Shown: positions 7,928-19,950, counted from the first letter of the stretch. The stretch is DNA of 64,000 nucleotides from Armatimonadota bacterium (GCA_013314775.1 JABUFB010000009.1:124001-188000); one strand, 5' to 3'. Program-made: numbers and translations. Notes: generated by a model from the sequence alone, not told the origin.

Positions 7928-9733
7928 CTATCCGCTGTAACTGCCCGCGGTGAAGACGATGCGGGTTAGCTCTTCCACAGTGGTAACACCCTTCAGTACC
8001 TTGCGGAAACCGTCCTTTTGCAGAGTAACCATTCCGGCCGCGAGCGCCGCTTCCTTGATCTGACCGGCGGAAGCGCGCTTCACAATAAGCTCAGCGATTT
8101 CCTGGTTCATGGTCATCAGTTCGTACACGCCGATACGGCCACGGTATCCCGTCTGGCGGCAGTTCTCACAGCCGCGGCCATGGTAGAAGACAACGTCCCG
8201 GTTCTCCGGTGCATCTGGGTCGAAGCCGAAGCCCATGAGCATGTCGCGCGGCGGGTCGTAGGGCTCGCGGCAATTCTCGCAGATCTTCCGGGCCAGACGC
8301 TGGGACATGGATGCGATAACCGAGGAGGAGATGAGGAAGGGCTCAACGCCCATGTCAACCAGACGCGTAATCGTGGACGGCGCGTCGTTCGTGTGCAGCG
8401 TGCTGAGAACAAGGTGGCCGGTAAGAGCGGCCTGGATAGCGATTTCTGATGTCTCGAGGTCGCGGATCTCCCCGACCAGGATGACGTCCGGGTCCTGGCG
8501 CAGGAAGTACTTCAGCGCGACCGCGAAAGTCAGACCAGCTTTGCGGTTCACGTCCACCTGCGCGATACCGTCCAGCTGGTATTCAACCGGCTCCTCGATG
8601 GTGATAATGTTGATCTCCACCGAGTTGATGCGGTTCAGAATGGAGTATTGCGTGGTGGTCTTCCCCGAACCCGTGGGGCCCGTGGACAGGATCATTCCGT
8701 TTGGCTGGTGGATAAGCTTCTCGAGTTCCGCGAGCATCGCCGGGTCAAAGCCAAGAGACTCCAAACCGATCTGAACGGAACTCTTGTCAAGGATCCGCAT
8801 GACGAACTTCTCGCCCAGCGTAGTCGGGATGACCGAGGAGCGCAGGTCGAACTCCTTCTCGCTGTGCCGCACGTGGATGCGGCCGTCCTGGGGGACGCGG
8901 CGCTCAGCGATATTCATGTCAGACATGATCTTGAAGCGGGAAATCAACGGGGCATGAACGTACTTCGGAACTTGCATGACCTCGTGCAGCACGCCGTCGA
9001 TGCGGTAGCGGATGCGTACACGGTCGCGGTACGGTTCGATGTGGATGTCGCTGGAGCGCTCCTCAATGGCGCGCTGCAGAACCACCTTGGCGATCTTGAT
9101 GATCGGAGCCTCGTCGGCCATGTCGCCGATGCGATCGGTGGTGACCCGGTTTTCCTCGCGCTCATACCCGTCCTGGGCGCCGAGTGAGCCTTCCTTCCTG
9201 ACCTGGTCGGCGAGGGCCTGCATGTCGAATCCGCCGAAGGTGCCGGTTCTGGCTGGAGCGGCGCCCTGCTGGGCTGGGGCACCACCCGCAGCGGGCTGCT
9301 CGAAGGCCTTCGTAATGGCCCGCTTGATGGCGTCCGGGTCCGCCAGGAGCGGCTCGATGTTCTGCTGCAGGTGCATCTTCAGGTCGTCCGCGGCCATAAC
9401 GTCGCCGGGTTCCGCCATGGCGACCCGAATACAACCGTCGCCGCGGGCGATCGGGATCGCCTGGTGCCGCATTGCGACATCTTGGGGCACCAGCGTGGCC
9501 ACCTTGGGGTCCGCCGCCTGGGCGGTCAGGTCCACGTACGAGACACCCATCTGCTCGGCGAGTGTCTCGAAAAACGCTGTGCGCTGAACGTAGCCCAGAT
9601 CCACCAGGATCTCGCCCAGCATCTGCGTGGTTTGCTGCTGGGTCTTCAACGCCTCATTGAGCTGATCCTCATTGATGAGACCTTTCTCAATGAGCATCTG
9701 GCCGATACGCTTGCGGCCACCGGGCCTGCGCAT
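7928..9733 (-). CDS. pilB: Type IV pilus assembly ATPase PilB
   Basis: A 601-residue pilus extension ATPase. The N-terminal MshEN/GspE_N domain (residues about 8-150) starts IGQMLIEKGLINEDQL, followed by a Pro/Ala/Gln linker and the catalytic domain. Motifs: Walker A GPTGSGKTTT, Asp box EEPVEYQLDG, Walker B LVGEIRDLET, His box ALTGHLVLSTLHTND, and a zinc-binding tetracysteine site formed by CENC and, about 35 residues later, CENC again. This is the first gene behind the consensus promoter at 9814-9843, so the leader would be about 75 nt. Related MshEN domains bind c-di-GMP; whether this one does cannot be told from the sequence. Confidence 0.97.
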   Translation of the reverse strand: MRRPGGRKRIGQMLIEKGLINEDQLNEALKTQQQTTQMLGEILVDLGYVQRTAFFETLAEQMGVSYVDLTAQAADPKVATLVPQDVAMRHQAIPIARGDGCIRVAMAEPGDVMAADDLKMHLQQNIEPLLADPDAIKRAITKAFEQPAAGGAPAQQGAAPARTGTFGGFDMQALADQVRKEGSLGAQDGYEREENRVTTDRIGDMADEAPIIKIAKVVLQRAIEERSSDIHIEPYRDRVRIRYRIDGVLHEVMQVPKYVHAPLISRFKIMSDMNIAERRVPQDGRIHVRHSEKEFDLRSSVIPTTLGEKFVMRILDKSSVQIGLESLGFDPAMLAELEKLIHQPNGMILSTGPTGSGKTTTQYSILNRINSVEINIITIEEPVEYQLDGIAQVDVNRKAGLTFAVALKYFLRQDPDVILVGEIRDLETSEIAIQAALTGHLVLSTLHTNDAPSTITRLVDMGVEPFLISSSVIASMSQRLARKICENCREPYDPPRDMLMGFGFDPDAPENRDVVFYHGRGCENCRQTGYRGRIGVYELMTMNQEIAELIVKRASAGQIKEAALAAGMVTLQKDGFRKVLKGVTTVEELTRIVFTAGSYSG

Positions 9734-9813
9734 GACGGTTACACCTCGCGTTTGGTGTGGCCAAACTTCAGCGGCAACCCAAAGTGCGACTGCTTCTGGC
9801 AGCCAGTGCAGGG

Positions 9814-9843
9814 ATTATAGGTTACCGACTTCGGGCAAGTCAA
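9814..9843 (-). promoter_or_regulatory. Sigma-70 type promoter of the pilus operon
   Basis: On the minus strand TTGACT (9843-9838), an 18-base spacer and a perfect TATAAT (9819-9814) face pilB, giving a leader of roughly 75 nt. It is the best promoter upstream of pilB. The remaining 9850-10089 stretch shows only a small CCCGC-TTC-GCGGG hairpin and no gene that I can support. Confidence 0.8.
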
Positions 9844-10089
9844 CAAAGGGTCCGGCGGGCCGGCGCGTACCCCCAAAGCAGGTGGATGCGGTCGCGCCGG
9901 GGCCTCGTCTCCCCTGTCGGCTCTGCACGCGGACGAAAAGACAAGCCGCCGTTACCTTGCAGCCCGCGACACAGGCCGCAGTCCCGAAACACCGACACCC
10001 GCTTCGCGGGCTGTGATGCAAGATGCCTAGCAACGAGATTTAGACACGCGCGGACCAACGATCAGATGACACGCAGACGCCTGAAAACT

Positions 10090-10124
10090 GAAAAGTCCCG
10101 CCGCAGGGTCCAGAGCACGCGGCG
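10090..10124 (-). terminator. Possible weak terminator after aroE
   Basis: Minus-strand hairpin CGCCGC / GCGGCG with a 14-base loop, followed by GGGACTTTTC, just after the aroE stop. The stem is short, so termination here is tentative. Confidence 0.35.
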
Positions 10125-10131
10125 AAGCCTT

Positions 10132-11025
10132 TCATCCTGCGGCACGACCCTCGCGGCTCTCCAGAGCTTTCAGCAGAGCATCCCGCATGACCTGCACGGG
10201 AGCGGCCTGTCTTGTCCACAATTCCAGCGCAATTGCGCCCTGGTATACCAACATTCCGGATCCGTCCAGGGTCCGTGCATTTCTGCGCCGCGCGGCTTTC
10301 AAGAGCGTGGTATCCCGCGGCGTATACACCAAATCGCACACCGTCTGGCCTTCTTGTATCCACTCTTCCGGGATGGCGGGCGGCTCATCAACATTCGGAT
10401 GCATCCCGCAGGGGGTGCAGTCAATCACGATGTTGGCTTGCCGCACCGCATCTTCCGCAGCCGGACTGTCCAGGGCAAGCGCCTCCGCCGGAGCGGCAGT
10501 GGTCTCGCGCACGAGCCGCGCAACGTCCTCTGCTTTCGAAGCCGTCCGATTGATGACCTTCAAGTCTCCCACTTCGTCTCGCGCAACCGCCAAGGCCACC
10601 GCACGCGCCGAACCACCGGCGCCGATGATCGCGACCCGCTTCCCGCCTACATCCTCACCGATTTCCCGCAGGGAGCGCAGAAAGCCCTCGCCGTCCGTAT
10701 TGTGGCCGATCAGTATTCCGTCCTGATTGCGCACGGTGTTCACGGCGCCCAACGCCTGCGCGGTCTCGCCCAGTTCATCCACAAGCTGCGCCACTGCGGA
10801 CTTGTGCGGCACGGTGACATTGAGACCCACGAGATTGAGGGCGCGGATGCTCTCGATGGCGCACTCGAGCCTGGTCGGAGAGACCGCGAAGGGCACGTAC
10901 ACCCAGTTCAGGCCCAGCGCGTCGATGGCCGCATTCTGCATGGCTGGAGACAGGCTGTGCTTTACCGGCCAGCCGATGACTCCCACCACCCGGGTCTCGC
11001 CGTCGAGGTCAGTAAGGGTTCTCAC
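10132..11025 (-). CDS. aroE: Shikimate dehydrogenase (NADP)
   Basis: A 297-residue enzyme that reduces 3-dehydroshikimate to shikimate in aromatic amino acid synthesis. Visible family motifs: SLSPAMQN, which binds the shikimate carboxylate; the catalytic Lys in NVTVPHKSA; NTDGEGF with the paired Asp; the dinucleotide loop GAGGSARAVA; and NRTASKAED, the NADP-selective basic patch. The C-terminal MLVYQGAIALELW is typical. The GTG at 11025 is preferred: it overlaps the stop of the yqeG-like gene as GTGA and has GGAGG five bases upstream. An ATG at 11037 would place the start inside that ribosome site. It is the last gene of a long overlapping operon. Confidence 0.95.
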   Translation of the reverse strand: MRTLTDLDGETRVVGVIGWPVKHSLSPAMQNAAIDALGLNWVYVPFAVSPTRLECAIESIRALNLVGLNVTVPHKSAVAQLVDELGETAQALGAVNTVRNQDGILIGHNTDGEGFLRSLREIGEDVGGKRVAIIGAGGSARAVALAVARDEVGDLKVINRTASKAEDVARLVRETTAAPAEALALDSPAAEDAVRQANIVIDCTPCGMHPNVDEPPAIPEEWIQEGQTVCDLVYTPRDTTLLKAARRRNARTLDGSGMLVYQGAIALELWTRQAAPVQVMRDALLKALESREGRAAG

Positions 11026-11555
11026 GCGCACCTCCAACCATCGGGGAGAATGCCCAGCTTGCGGAAATGGGCAATCAGCAACCGTTCCACGAACCGCGCG
11101 GGCTTGGTGCCGATGAAATCCTTCTCACACAGTGGCCGTACCCAGATGGTATACAGGCCCATCCGGTTGCCGCCCCAGATGTCCGTCATGATCTGGTCGC
11201 CGATCATCGCCGTCTCATTGGGCTGCGCCCCCAGCAGTTTGAGGGCCGCCCGGATACCGCCCTTGAAGGGCTTGCGCCCCAGACCCCAGCGTCCCACCGA
11301 GGGAATGCCCAGGGCTGTCGCGATCCGGTTCAGACGCTTGGGGCGGATACTGTTGGATACGATGCAGAGACTGAACCGCTCCTGCGCGCGCCTGATCCAG
11401 TCCGCTGTGCTCTCGCTGATATCCTCGCACTTCCACCGGCAGAGGGTGTTGTCCAGGTCGAGCAGTATTGACCGGATGCCCCGCTCCTGGAGCGCGTCCA
11501 GGTCCACGCCGCACAGGCTCTCGCAGATGAGATCAGGAGTCAGGCTCTGGAGCAC
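11022..11555 (-). CDS. YqeG-family HAD phosphatase
   Basis: A 177-residue HAD superfamily IIIA phosphatase. Motif I is LLDLDNTLCRW with both Asp, motif II is IVSNS, motif III is the Lys in GRKPFKGGIR, and motif IV is MIGDQIMTDIWGGNRMG. The family (YqeG/GEP4) includes the eukaryotic phosphatidylglycerophosphate phosphatase Gep4; the bacterial substrate is not settled. The GTG at 11555 has GGAGG six bases before it. In many Gram-positive genomes yqeG neighbours aroE, as here. It starts 17 bases after the mltG stop and ends in a GTGA overlap with aroE, so translational coupling is expected. Confidence 0.88.
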   Translation of the reverse strand: MLQSLTPDLICESLCGVDLDALQERGIRSILLDLDNTLCRWKCEDISESTADWIRRAQERFSLCIVSNSIRPKRLNRIATALGIPSVGRWGLGRKPFKGGIRAALKLLGAQPNETAMIGDQIMTDIWGGNRMGLYTIWVRPLCEKDFIGTKPARFVERLLIAHFRKLGILPDGWRCA

Positions 11556-11572
11556 CGCGTGCCTCCACTGGG

Positions 11573-12607
11573 TTACCTCGACCGGATCTGGTTGATCGCG
11601 CGCTGGTGTTCCGCGAAGGTCCGCGAGAATACATGGGTGCCATCGTTACGCGACACAAAATACAGGGCATCGGTCTCGCCGGGCTTGAGCGCTGCGAGAA
11701 GTGACGCCTCCCCCGGACTGCAGATAGGCCCCGGCGGCAAGCCCCGATGTATGTAGGTATTGTAGGGCGAGGCCACCTTCAGGTCCTCATATAGCAGCCG
11801 AGTCTTGTGCTTGCCAAGGGCATACTGTACCGTAGCGCAGGACTCAAGCTTCATGCCGATGTCGATGCGGTTCAGGAAGACCCGGGCCACCAGCGGCCGC
11901 TCCTTGTCCGCGGCGGCTTCCCGCTCCACAATGGATGCCAACGTCACGATCTCATGCAGGCTCCGGCCACTTCTCTCGATGGCATCCTGATTCCTGCTCA
12001 GAAATCGGTCACGGAAGGCAGTGAGCATCTCATCGACGACCTCGGATGCACTCGCTCCGGCCGGGAACTCGTACGTGGCCGGGAAGAGATACCCTTCCGC
12101 CGTGGGCGTGGGGACTGTTACGCCCAGGCGCTTTTCAACGGCCTGAGCGGTGGCTGCCTTCCTGATCTCCGCGGCCCTCGGCAGATGGGGCCCACCGCCG
12201 AGCGCCCCCGCCTTCTCAATCCTCTCCGCGATCTGTGTTAGCGACAGGCCCTCCGGGATACTCACCCGGATGCGCCACGTCTCCTGGTTCACGATCTGCT
12301 GCGCGATCTGCTCCGCATCCTGGCTGCGCTGCAGCCGATAGACACCCGGCTTGAGTTTCGTGCCCCAGTCCTTGCGCTTGAGCATCGCCTGGAAGGCTTT
12401 CGCACTCCGGATCAGCTCAGCCTTTTCGAGATCCCGAGCGATCTGCCCCGCTGTCTGGCCCGACTTGACCACGAAAACCACCGAGGCGGCCCCGGGGGAA
12501 GCATCGGGAGCCTCCAGAAGCCTCTCCTGGACGCGGGGCAACACAACGGTCATGTAGACCGCGACAATGACGACGGCGATCACGGCCAGCAGAACGATTA
12601 CTCTCAT
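11573..12607 (-). CDS. mltG: Endolytic transglycosylase MltG (YceG family)
   Basis: A 344-residue inner-membrane enzyme that cleaves nascent peptidoglycan glycan strands inside the periplasm and so sets strand ends. One N-terminal helix (VIVLLAVIAVVIVAVYMTVV) anchors it. A LysM-like segment around FVVKSGQTAGQIARDL follows. The YceG domain shows EGYLFPATYEF, the catalytic Glu in TLASIVEREA, ATVQYALG and the signature SPYNTYIHRGLPPGPI. The length fits the family. The ATG overlaps the ruvX stop as ATGA. In many bacteria mltG and ruvX are neighbours, as here. Confidence 0.96.
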   Translation of the reverse strand: MRVIVLLAVIAVVIVAVYMTVVLPRVQERLLEAPDASPGAASVVFVVKSGQTAGQIARDLEKAELIRSAKAFQAMLKRKDWGTKLKPGVYRLQRSQDAEQIAQQIVNQETWRIRVSIPEGLSLTQIAERIEKAGALGGGPHLPRAAEIRKAATAQAVEKRLGVTVPTPTAEGYLFPATYEFPAGASASEVVDEMLTAFRDRFLSRNQDAIERSGRSLHEIVTLASIVEREAAADKERPLVARVFLNRIDIGMKLESCATVQYALGKHKTRLLYEDLKVASPYNTYIHRGLPPGPICSPGEASLLAALKPGETDALYFVSRNDGTHVFSRTFAEHQRAINQIRSR

Positions 12608-13020
12608 GATTTGCGGGAATCCAGGAAACTCTGAAGAATGAGGGCGGCGGCGACCTGGTCGATCTTCTCCCGCCGACTTTCACGCGACAGGTTCGCTTCG
12701 AGCAGGACGCGTTCGGCGATAGCGGTAGTCAGGCGTTCGTCCCAGACCTCGATGGGCAGGCGAGTGTGCTGTTGCAGGAGCGCGATGAACTCCCGCATAT
12801 GCTGGGCCGCAATCTCCTCGGTGCCGCGCAGGCTGATGGGAATGCCCACTACGATGAGTTCCGCGCCCTGTAAGTCCGCGATCGTCGCCAGGTCGCGGGC
12901 ATCCTGGTCGGGGTCATCAGACCGGGTGAACACCCGCAGTGGGCTGGCAAGCACGCCGGACGGGTCGCTGGTGGCGATCCCGACCCGGCGCGTGCCGATA
13001 TCAAAGGCGATGGTTTTCAT
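12604..13020 (-). CDS. ruvX: Putative pre-16S rRNA nuclease / Holliday junction resolvase-like RuvX (YqgF)
   Basis: A 138-residue RNase H-fold protein. The first acidic motif is AFDIGTRRVGIATSD, followed by VVGIPISLRGTEE, and the last acidic motif is VWDERLTTAIAERVL, the three conserved catalytic blocks of YqgF. The family trims the 5' end of 16S rRNA precursors in Escherichia coli; a Holliday junction role has also been proposed. The ATG at 13020 gives the usual short N-terminus; a TTG at 13032 is possible. It lies 30 bases after alaS, and an alaS-ruvX (yqgF) neighbourhood is common. It ends in an ATGA overlap with mltG. Confidence 0.93.
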   Translation of the reverse strand: MKTIAFDIGTRRVGIATSDPSGVLASPLRVFTRSDDPDQDARDLATIADLQGAELIVVGIPISLRGTEEIAAQHMREFIALLQQHTRLPIEVWDERLTTAIAERVLLEANLSRESRREKIDQVAAALILQSFLDSRKS

Positions 13021-13050
13021 GGTGAGGGCCAAGTGCTGCAGGCGCGGGTC

Positions 13051-15702
<2,652 letters not shown>

Positions 15703-16997
15703 CGTCTGAGACATCCTTCTGCTCGGTTGGTGCGTGCGGCCCGTCAGATTCGTCTTCGGGCCCAATGCCAATAGCGTTCTCCACCCGACGAGTGAGATCC
15801 TGAACACCCGCCGAGAGCATCTTCCCCGCGGCTGATATATCTAGCAGGAGCGGCGCCACACGTCCCGGCCGGACTTGCACTTCCTTGAGCGGTAGCCACC
15901 GCGCAAGGATGATCTTGATACTGGCCACCGCAGGAGCCGCGATGATCATCCCCGCGACGCCCATCACCTGGTATCCCGCCAGCATCGCGAAGATCACTGC
16001 AAGCGGGTGAAGACCCACCTGGCGTCCGATGATGCGCGGCATGATGAGCTGATCGCAGATCTGGTTGTTCACGGTCATAAGAACGGCCGCAATGATCGCC
16101 GCGTGCAGCGGGTCATGGGTCGCCGATACGTAACTCAGAACCGCCGCCAGCACAGTGCTCGCGGCGGCGCCGATCCAGGGGATGATGTAGGTAATCCCGG
16201 TCACGAGCCCCACGACCAACGAGTACTCGGTACCGTAGAACATGCGCAGGCCGACCATGAACACCGTGGCGACACAGCCGGCTACGAGGATCATGCTGGC
16301 CTGCCCGCGAAGGTACTGTCCCAACATGAGACCGACCTTGCGGCTTATGTCCTCAACATCATCACTGGCCGCCTGTGGGAGCATATCCCGGATCGCCGCT
16401 CGGAATGGGTCGATGACCATCATGAAGTGAACCGTGATGATGGCCAGCAGGATCAGCGTCCCGGTAAAGGACACGGAACGTACCAGGCGGTCGGTCACCA
16501 TTCTAAGGAAGGCCGGCAGACGGGCCTCCAGCCACGCCTGTCCTTCCTCAACCTTCGCGTCCAGGTACGGTGCCGCGTCGTATTCCGGGAAAAGCTCCTG
16601 CGCGTATGCCCGAACGGCGCTCTCCAGGTTGGCGTAGGCCTGATCGATCGCTTCGCTGTAGCCGCTCCAGTGCTGTGCGAGGCTCTGGGCCTGGGCCACG
16701 AGGGCAGGGATGATCCAACTCAGGGCCAAAGCCACCAGCACCACGGCGCAGCCAGCCACGAGGGCAACTGCCTTTGCGCGCGACCACCCCCGGGCCTCGA
16801 GCTTGTCCAGGAGCGGGTCGAGGACAAACGCGATCAGCAGTCCGGCGGCAAAGAGCCACAGGGTCTGGGATATGCGGTTCACAAACCAGACGGCAGCAGC
16901 AGCCATCAGGACGCCGGCACACACTGCGCTCGCCATCTGCAGCCACCGACGCCAGCTCATTGCTTCTCCCGGAGTGCCTGTCGAAGCTCGGGCGAAA

Positions 16998-17756
16998 TCA
17001 GCGCTCACGCCCCAGGATTTGCCGCAATCTCCTCAGCGCCCTCGCCTGTAGACGGGATACATGCATCTGCGAAATGCCCAGTCGCTCCCCCACTTCTTGC
17101 TGGGTCATATCCCGGAAGAAACGCAGGACTATGATGACCTGTTCCCGCGGAGGCAGCTGCCGCAGGGCCTTGGTGATCTCGTCCCGCGCCCCTATCTCTT
17201 CCAGCGCGTCATCCTCCTCACCGGCCCTGTCGATCGCGGCGAGACCGTTGTTGCCGTCCTCGTTGGGGCCACCGTCCTCGATGCTCAGAAGCTCGTACTG
17301 CCTGCCGACTTCCATCGCCTCGATAACATCTTCCTCGGTCACGCCCAGTTCCACCGCAAGCTCGGCATAGTTCGGGGCCCGCCCCAGTTGCTGCGCCAGC
17401 TCATCACTGAGCTTCCGGGCTTGCATTGACAGCTCCTGGATGCGCCTGGGAACCCGCAGGCCCCAGGTGCGGTCACGGAAATGCCGCTGCATCTCGCCCT
17501 TGATGGTGGGGACAGCGAAGGTGGCGAACTTAGTGCCGCGCTCGGGGTCGAAGCGGTCCACCGCATGGATGAGGCCCAGGTGACCCACACTCACGATGTC
17601 CTCATACGACTCGCCCCGGGACATATAGTCCCGGGCAACGTGGCGTACGAGCCCCTCGTGCCGCTCGATCAGGTATGCCCGCAGTTCAGGGTCTCCAGAG
17701 CGCCGCAGCTCCACGAACAGCTCGTTGGTGGACATGTTGTCCCAGCGAGATGTCAC
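16998..17756 (-). CDS. SigB/SigF-type alternative sigma factor
   Basis: A 252-residue group 3 sigma factor. Region 2 begins HEGLVRHVARDYMSRGESYE and continues DIVSVGHLGLIHAVDRFDP and FATFAVPTIKGEMQRHFRD, the signature of the sporulation/stress SigB-SigF-SigG group. Region 3 contains RVPRRIQELSMQARKLSDEL, and region 4 has LPPREQVIIVLRFFRDMTQQ and ISQMHVSRLQARALRRL. The GTG at 17756 has an AGGTG site eight bases away; a GTG at 17765 that overlaps the rsbW stop as GTGA is the alternative. It is the third gene of an RsbV-RsbW-sigma set, which argues for partner switching. Its regulon is unknown. Confidence 0.93.
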   Translation of the reverse strand: MTSRWDNMSTNELFVELRRSGDPELRAYLIERHEGLVRHVARDYMSRGESYEDIVSVGHLGLIHAVDRFDPERGTKFATFAVPTIKGEMQRHFRDRTWGLRVPRRIQELSMQARKLSDELAQQLGRAPNYAELAVELGVTEEDVIEAMEVGRQYELLSIEDGGPNEDGNNGLAAIDRAGEEDDALEEIGARDEITKALRQLPPREQVIIVLRFFRDMTQQEVGERLGISQMHVSRLQARALRRLRQILGRER

Positions 17757-17761
17757 GTGGG

Positions 17762-18187
17762 TCACCTCGCCAGGCGCTTGGTCATGATCACTTTCGTCCC
17801 ACTGCCCGGCGCACTTTCGATCTTCACTTCGTCCATGTATTGGTGCACCAGGTACAGCCCGAGACCACCTTCGCCGGTGAGGTCGCCAACCTGGGTGAAG
17901 TCCCGAGAACCCGGATCGAAGCCTAACCCCTCATCGATTACCTCAATGCGCAGGGCGGCATCAGACGGGATCATGCGCACGGTGACCATACCGGCTTCTC
18001 GTCCCTGGTAGGCGTGGTCGATGGTATTGGTGAAGGCCTCGGAGATCGCGACCTTCATATCATCCACCTCGTCCACGTCTATCCCCACCCGGGATGCGAC
18101 ACCAGCCACCATGAGGCGCACCACGGCAATGTACTTGGCGTCCGGCGGCAACCGGAGTTCAACCACGTCCTGAGGGACCGTATTCAC
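17762..18187 (-). CDS. rsbW: RsbW-like anti-sigma factor serine kinase
   Basis: A 141-residue GHKL-fold protein. The N box is MKVAISEAFTNTIDHAY, the G1 box IEVIDEGLGFDPG and the G2 box LTGEGGLGLYLVHQYMDEV, which together form the ATP site of SpoIIAB/RsbW proteins. These bind and block the sigma factor and phosphorylate the Ser of the anti-anti-sigma partner. The GTG at 18187 overlaps the rsbV stop as GTGA, and its own end lies against the sigma start, so the three genes should be translated together. No serine phosphatase (RsbU or SpoIIE-like) that would reset the switch is visible in the window. Confidence 0.92.
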   Translation of the reverse strand: MNTVPQDVVELRLPPDAKYIAVVRLMVAGVASRVGIDVDEVDDMKVAISEAFTNTIDHAYQGREAGMVTVRMIPSDAALRIEVIDEGLGFDPGSRDFTQVGDLTGEGGLGLYLVHQYMDEVKIESAPGSGTKVIMTKRLAR

Positions 18188-18588
18188 TGCGCCTCGCCCC
18201 CCGGCTTGCAGACCTGACCGCCGCTCCGCGCGGCCCGTTCAGTGGCCAGTATCTCCACGGCGTGCGCCAGTTCGTCCACAACATTCAGCAATTCTGCGGT
18301 TCCGGACACCTCGAAGACCCGCCGGACATTGGGCCTGTCGCAGGCCACCGCCATGTCCCCGTTCTTCTCGCCCGCGCGCTTGGAGCCGCCGATGAGAATC
18401 CCCAGGCCCACGCTGTCGATGAACTCCACCTGGCGCAGGTCAACCACCAGCCAGGAGAAGCCCTCGTCAAGAGTCTGGGTGACGGCCTCCATGAACTGTG
18501 GCGCAGTATACGCGTCCAGTTCGCCCTCCACGCGGATGGTCTGAAGCCAGCCGTCCACGACGTCAACATCAATTCTCAAGTCACTCAC
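18184..18588 (-). CDS. rsbV: Anti-sigma factor antagonist (STAS domain, RsbV-like)
   Basis: A 134-residue STAS-domain protein. The domain covers about residues 12-110 with VEGELDAYTAPQFMEAV and the phosphorylation loop VDLRQVEFIDSVGLGILIGG, where the Ser after ID is the expected RsbW target. The unphosphorylated form would bind RsbW and free the sigma factor. A C-terminal extension of about 20 residues (ATERAARSGG and onward) is longer than in typical RsbV. The GTG at 18588 overlaps the rarA stop by eight bases; the upstream frame, still open, lies inside rarA. A TTG at 18579 with AAGGGTGAG before it is a possible alternative start. Confidence 0.9.
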   Translation of the reverse strand: MSDLRIDVDVVDGWLQTIRVEGELDAYTAPQFMEAVTQTLDEGFSWLVVDLRQVEFIDSVGLGILIGGSKRAGEKNGDMAVACDRPNVRRVFEVSGTAELLNVVDELAHAVEILATERAARSGGQVCKPGGEAQ

Positions 18589-19933
18589 CCTTGGAGGGAT
18601 CTGCCGCCTCGCCGCTTTCCCCGGGCGCCGCTCCACCAGCGCCCTTCAGATCCGCGAGATAGGCCGCTATCCTGGCCTCGCGGGGGTTATCCCCGGGATG
18701 GTAGAACTGAACCGCCTCAACCTGGGATGGCAGGTACTGCTGCGCAACCCACCCCCGGGGGTGGTCGTGGGGGTACAGGTAGTCTTCCCGGGAATCCCCG
18801 GGCCGGGGCCCGCCTGCGAGATGAGGGGGCACGGCCTGTGCTCCCTGCTTGCGCACCAGTTCCCGGGCCTGCGAGATCGCCTTGTACACCGAGTTGCTCT
18901 TGGGCGAGACGGCAATGTGGATCGCCGCCATCGCCAGCGGGATCTGAGCTTCCGGGAGCCCTACGTATTCTACCGCATCGGCGGCGGCCACCGCAACCCT
19001 CAGCGCCGTGGGGTCAGCCAGACCAACGTCCTCCGCCGCCTGGATGATGATCCGTCTCGCGATGAAACGAGGGTCCTCCCCCGCCTCAAGCATCTTCGCA
19101 AGCCAGTACACAGCGGCGTCGGGGTCCGACCCGCGCATGCTCTTGATGAACGCCGAGATCGTGTCATAGTGCTCCACGCCGTCGCGGTCATACTTCAGCA
19201 CCGGTCTTTGCAGGGCTTCCTCGGCATCGGCAATGGTGATAACCCGTTTCCCGTCCCCGTCCGGCTGCACACTCAGTGCCGCCAGTTCCAGGGCGTTGAG
19301 CGCCGCCCGGGCATCCCCCGAAGCTCCCCGCGCAATATGCTCCAGCGCGTCCGGGGCAATTTCCACCTCCAGACCGCCCAACCCTCGTTCACTGTCCTCA
19401 AGGGCCCGGCGAAGCAGCAGCTTTAGCTCCTCCTCGGTGAGCTTCTCCAGGGCGAACAGCCGGCAGCGGGACAGGAGCGGGGACGTCACACTGAAGTAGG
19501 GGTTCTCTGTCGTGGCGCCGATGAGAGTGAAGGTTCCATCCTCAACATGGGGCAGCAACTGGTCCTGCTGGGCCTTGTTCAGCCGGTGAATCTCGTCCAC
19601 AAACAGGATCGTGCCCACATCATTGAGCGACAGGCGCTGACGGGCCTGCTCAGCGATGGCGCGGATCTCCTTCACACCGGCACTCACCGCCGACAATTCC
19701 ACGAAATCCCGGCTCGTATGGTTGGCCACGATCCGCGCAAGAGTGCTCTTCCCTGTCCCGGCCGGTCCGTGAAAAATGATGGATGGCAGACGGTCGCCCT
19801 CCAGCGCGCGTCGCAATACAGACTGAGGTGCCACCAAATGATCTTGCCCGACCACCTCGTCCAGGCTGACGGGTCTCATGCGCGCGGCGAGGGGAGCATT
19901 GGAGCCGGTGGGAGAACGGTCAAAGAGATTCAT
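18581..19933 (-). CDS. rarA: Replication-associated recombination protein A (RarA/MgsA)
   Basis: A 450-residue AAA+ ATPase that acts at stalled replication forks, related to eukaryotic WRNIP1. The start MNLFDRSPTGSNAPLAARMR gives the usual N-terminus. Walker A is GPAGTGKSTLARI, Walker B FVDEIHRLNKAQQD, sensor 1 IGATTENPYFSV, and the Arg finger region SPLLSRCRLFALEKL. The C-terminal MgsA tetramerisation part includes HYDTISAFIKSMRGSDPDAA and YLYPHDHPRGWVAQQYLP. The frame runs back to 20254 but the extra 107 residues lie across the proposed RNA gene and look non-coding. It heads the overlapping operon that continues into rsbV. Confidence 0.97.
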   Translation of the reverse strand: MNLFDRSPTGSNAPLAARMRPVSLDEVVGQDHLVAPQSVLRRALEGDRLPSIIFHGPAGTGKSTLARIVANHTSRDFVELSAVSAGVKEIRAIAEQARQRLSLNDVGTILFVDEIHRLNKAQQDQLLPHVEDGTFTLIGATTENPYFSVTSPLLSRCRLFALEKLTEEELKLLLRRALEDSERGLGGLEVEIAPDALEHIARGASGDARAALNALELAALSVQPDGDGKRVITIADAEEALQRPVLKYDRDGVEHYDTISAFIKSMRGSDPDAAVYWLAKMLEAGEDPRFIARRIIIQAAEDVGLADPTALRVAVAAADAVEYVGLPEAQIPLAMAAIHIAVSPKSNSVYKAISQARELVRKQGAQAVPPHLAGGPRPGDSREDYLYPHDHPRGWVAQQYLPSQVEAVQFYHPGDNPREARIAAYLADLKGAGGAAPGESGEAADPSKGE

Positions 19934-19950
19934 GGCTGCGGCCCCACATA

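Noticed and set aside
9757-11595. 612-residue plus-strand ORF
   Set aside because: Antisense to aroE and the YqeG gene, with no domain recognised and an Arg/Ser/His-rich composition.
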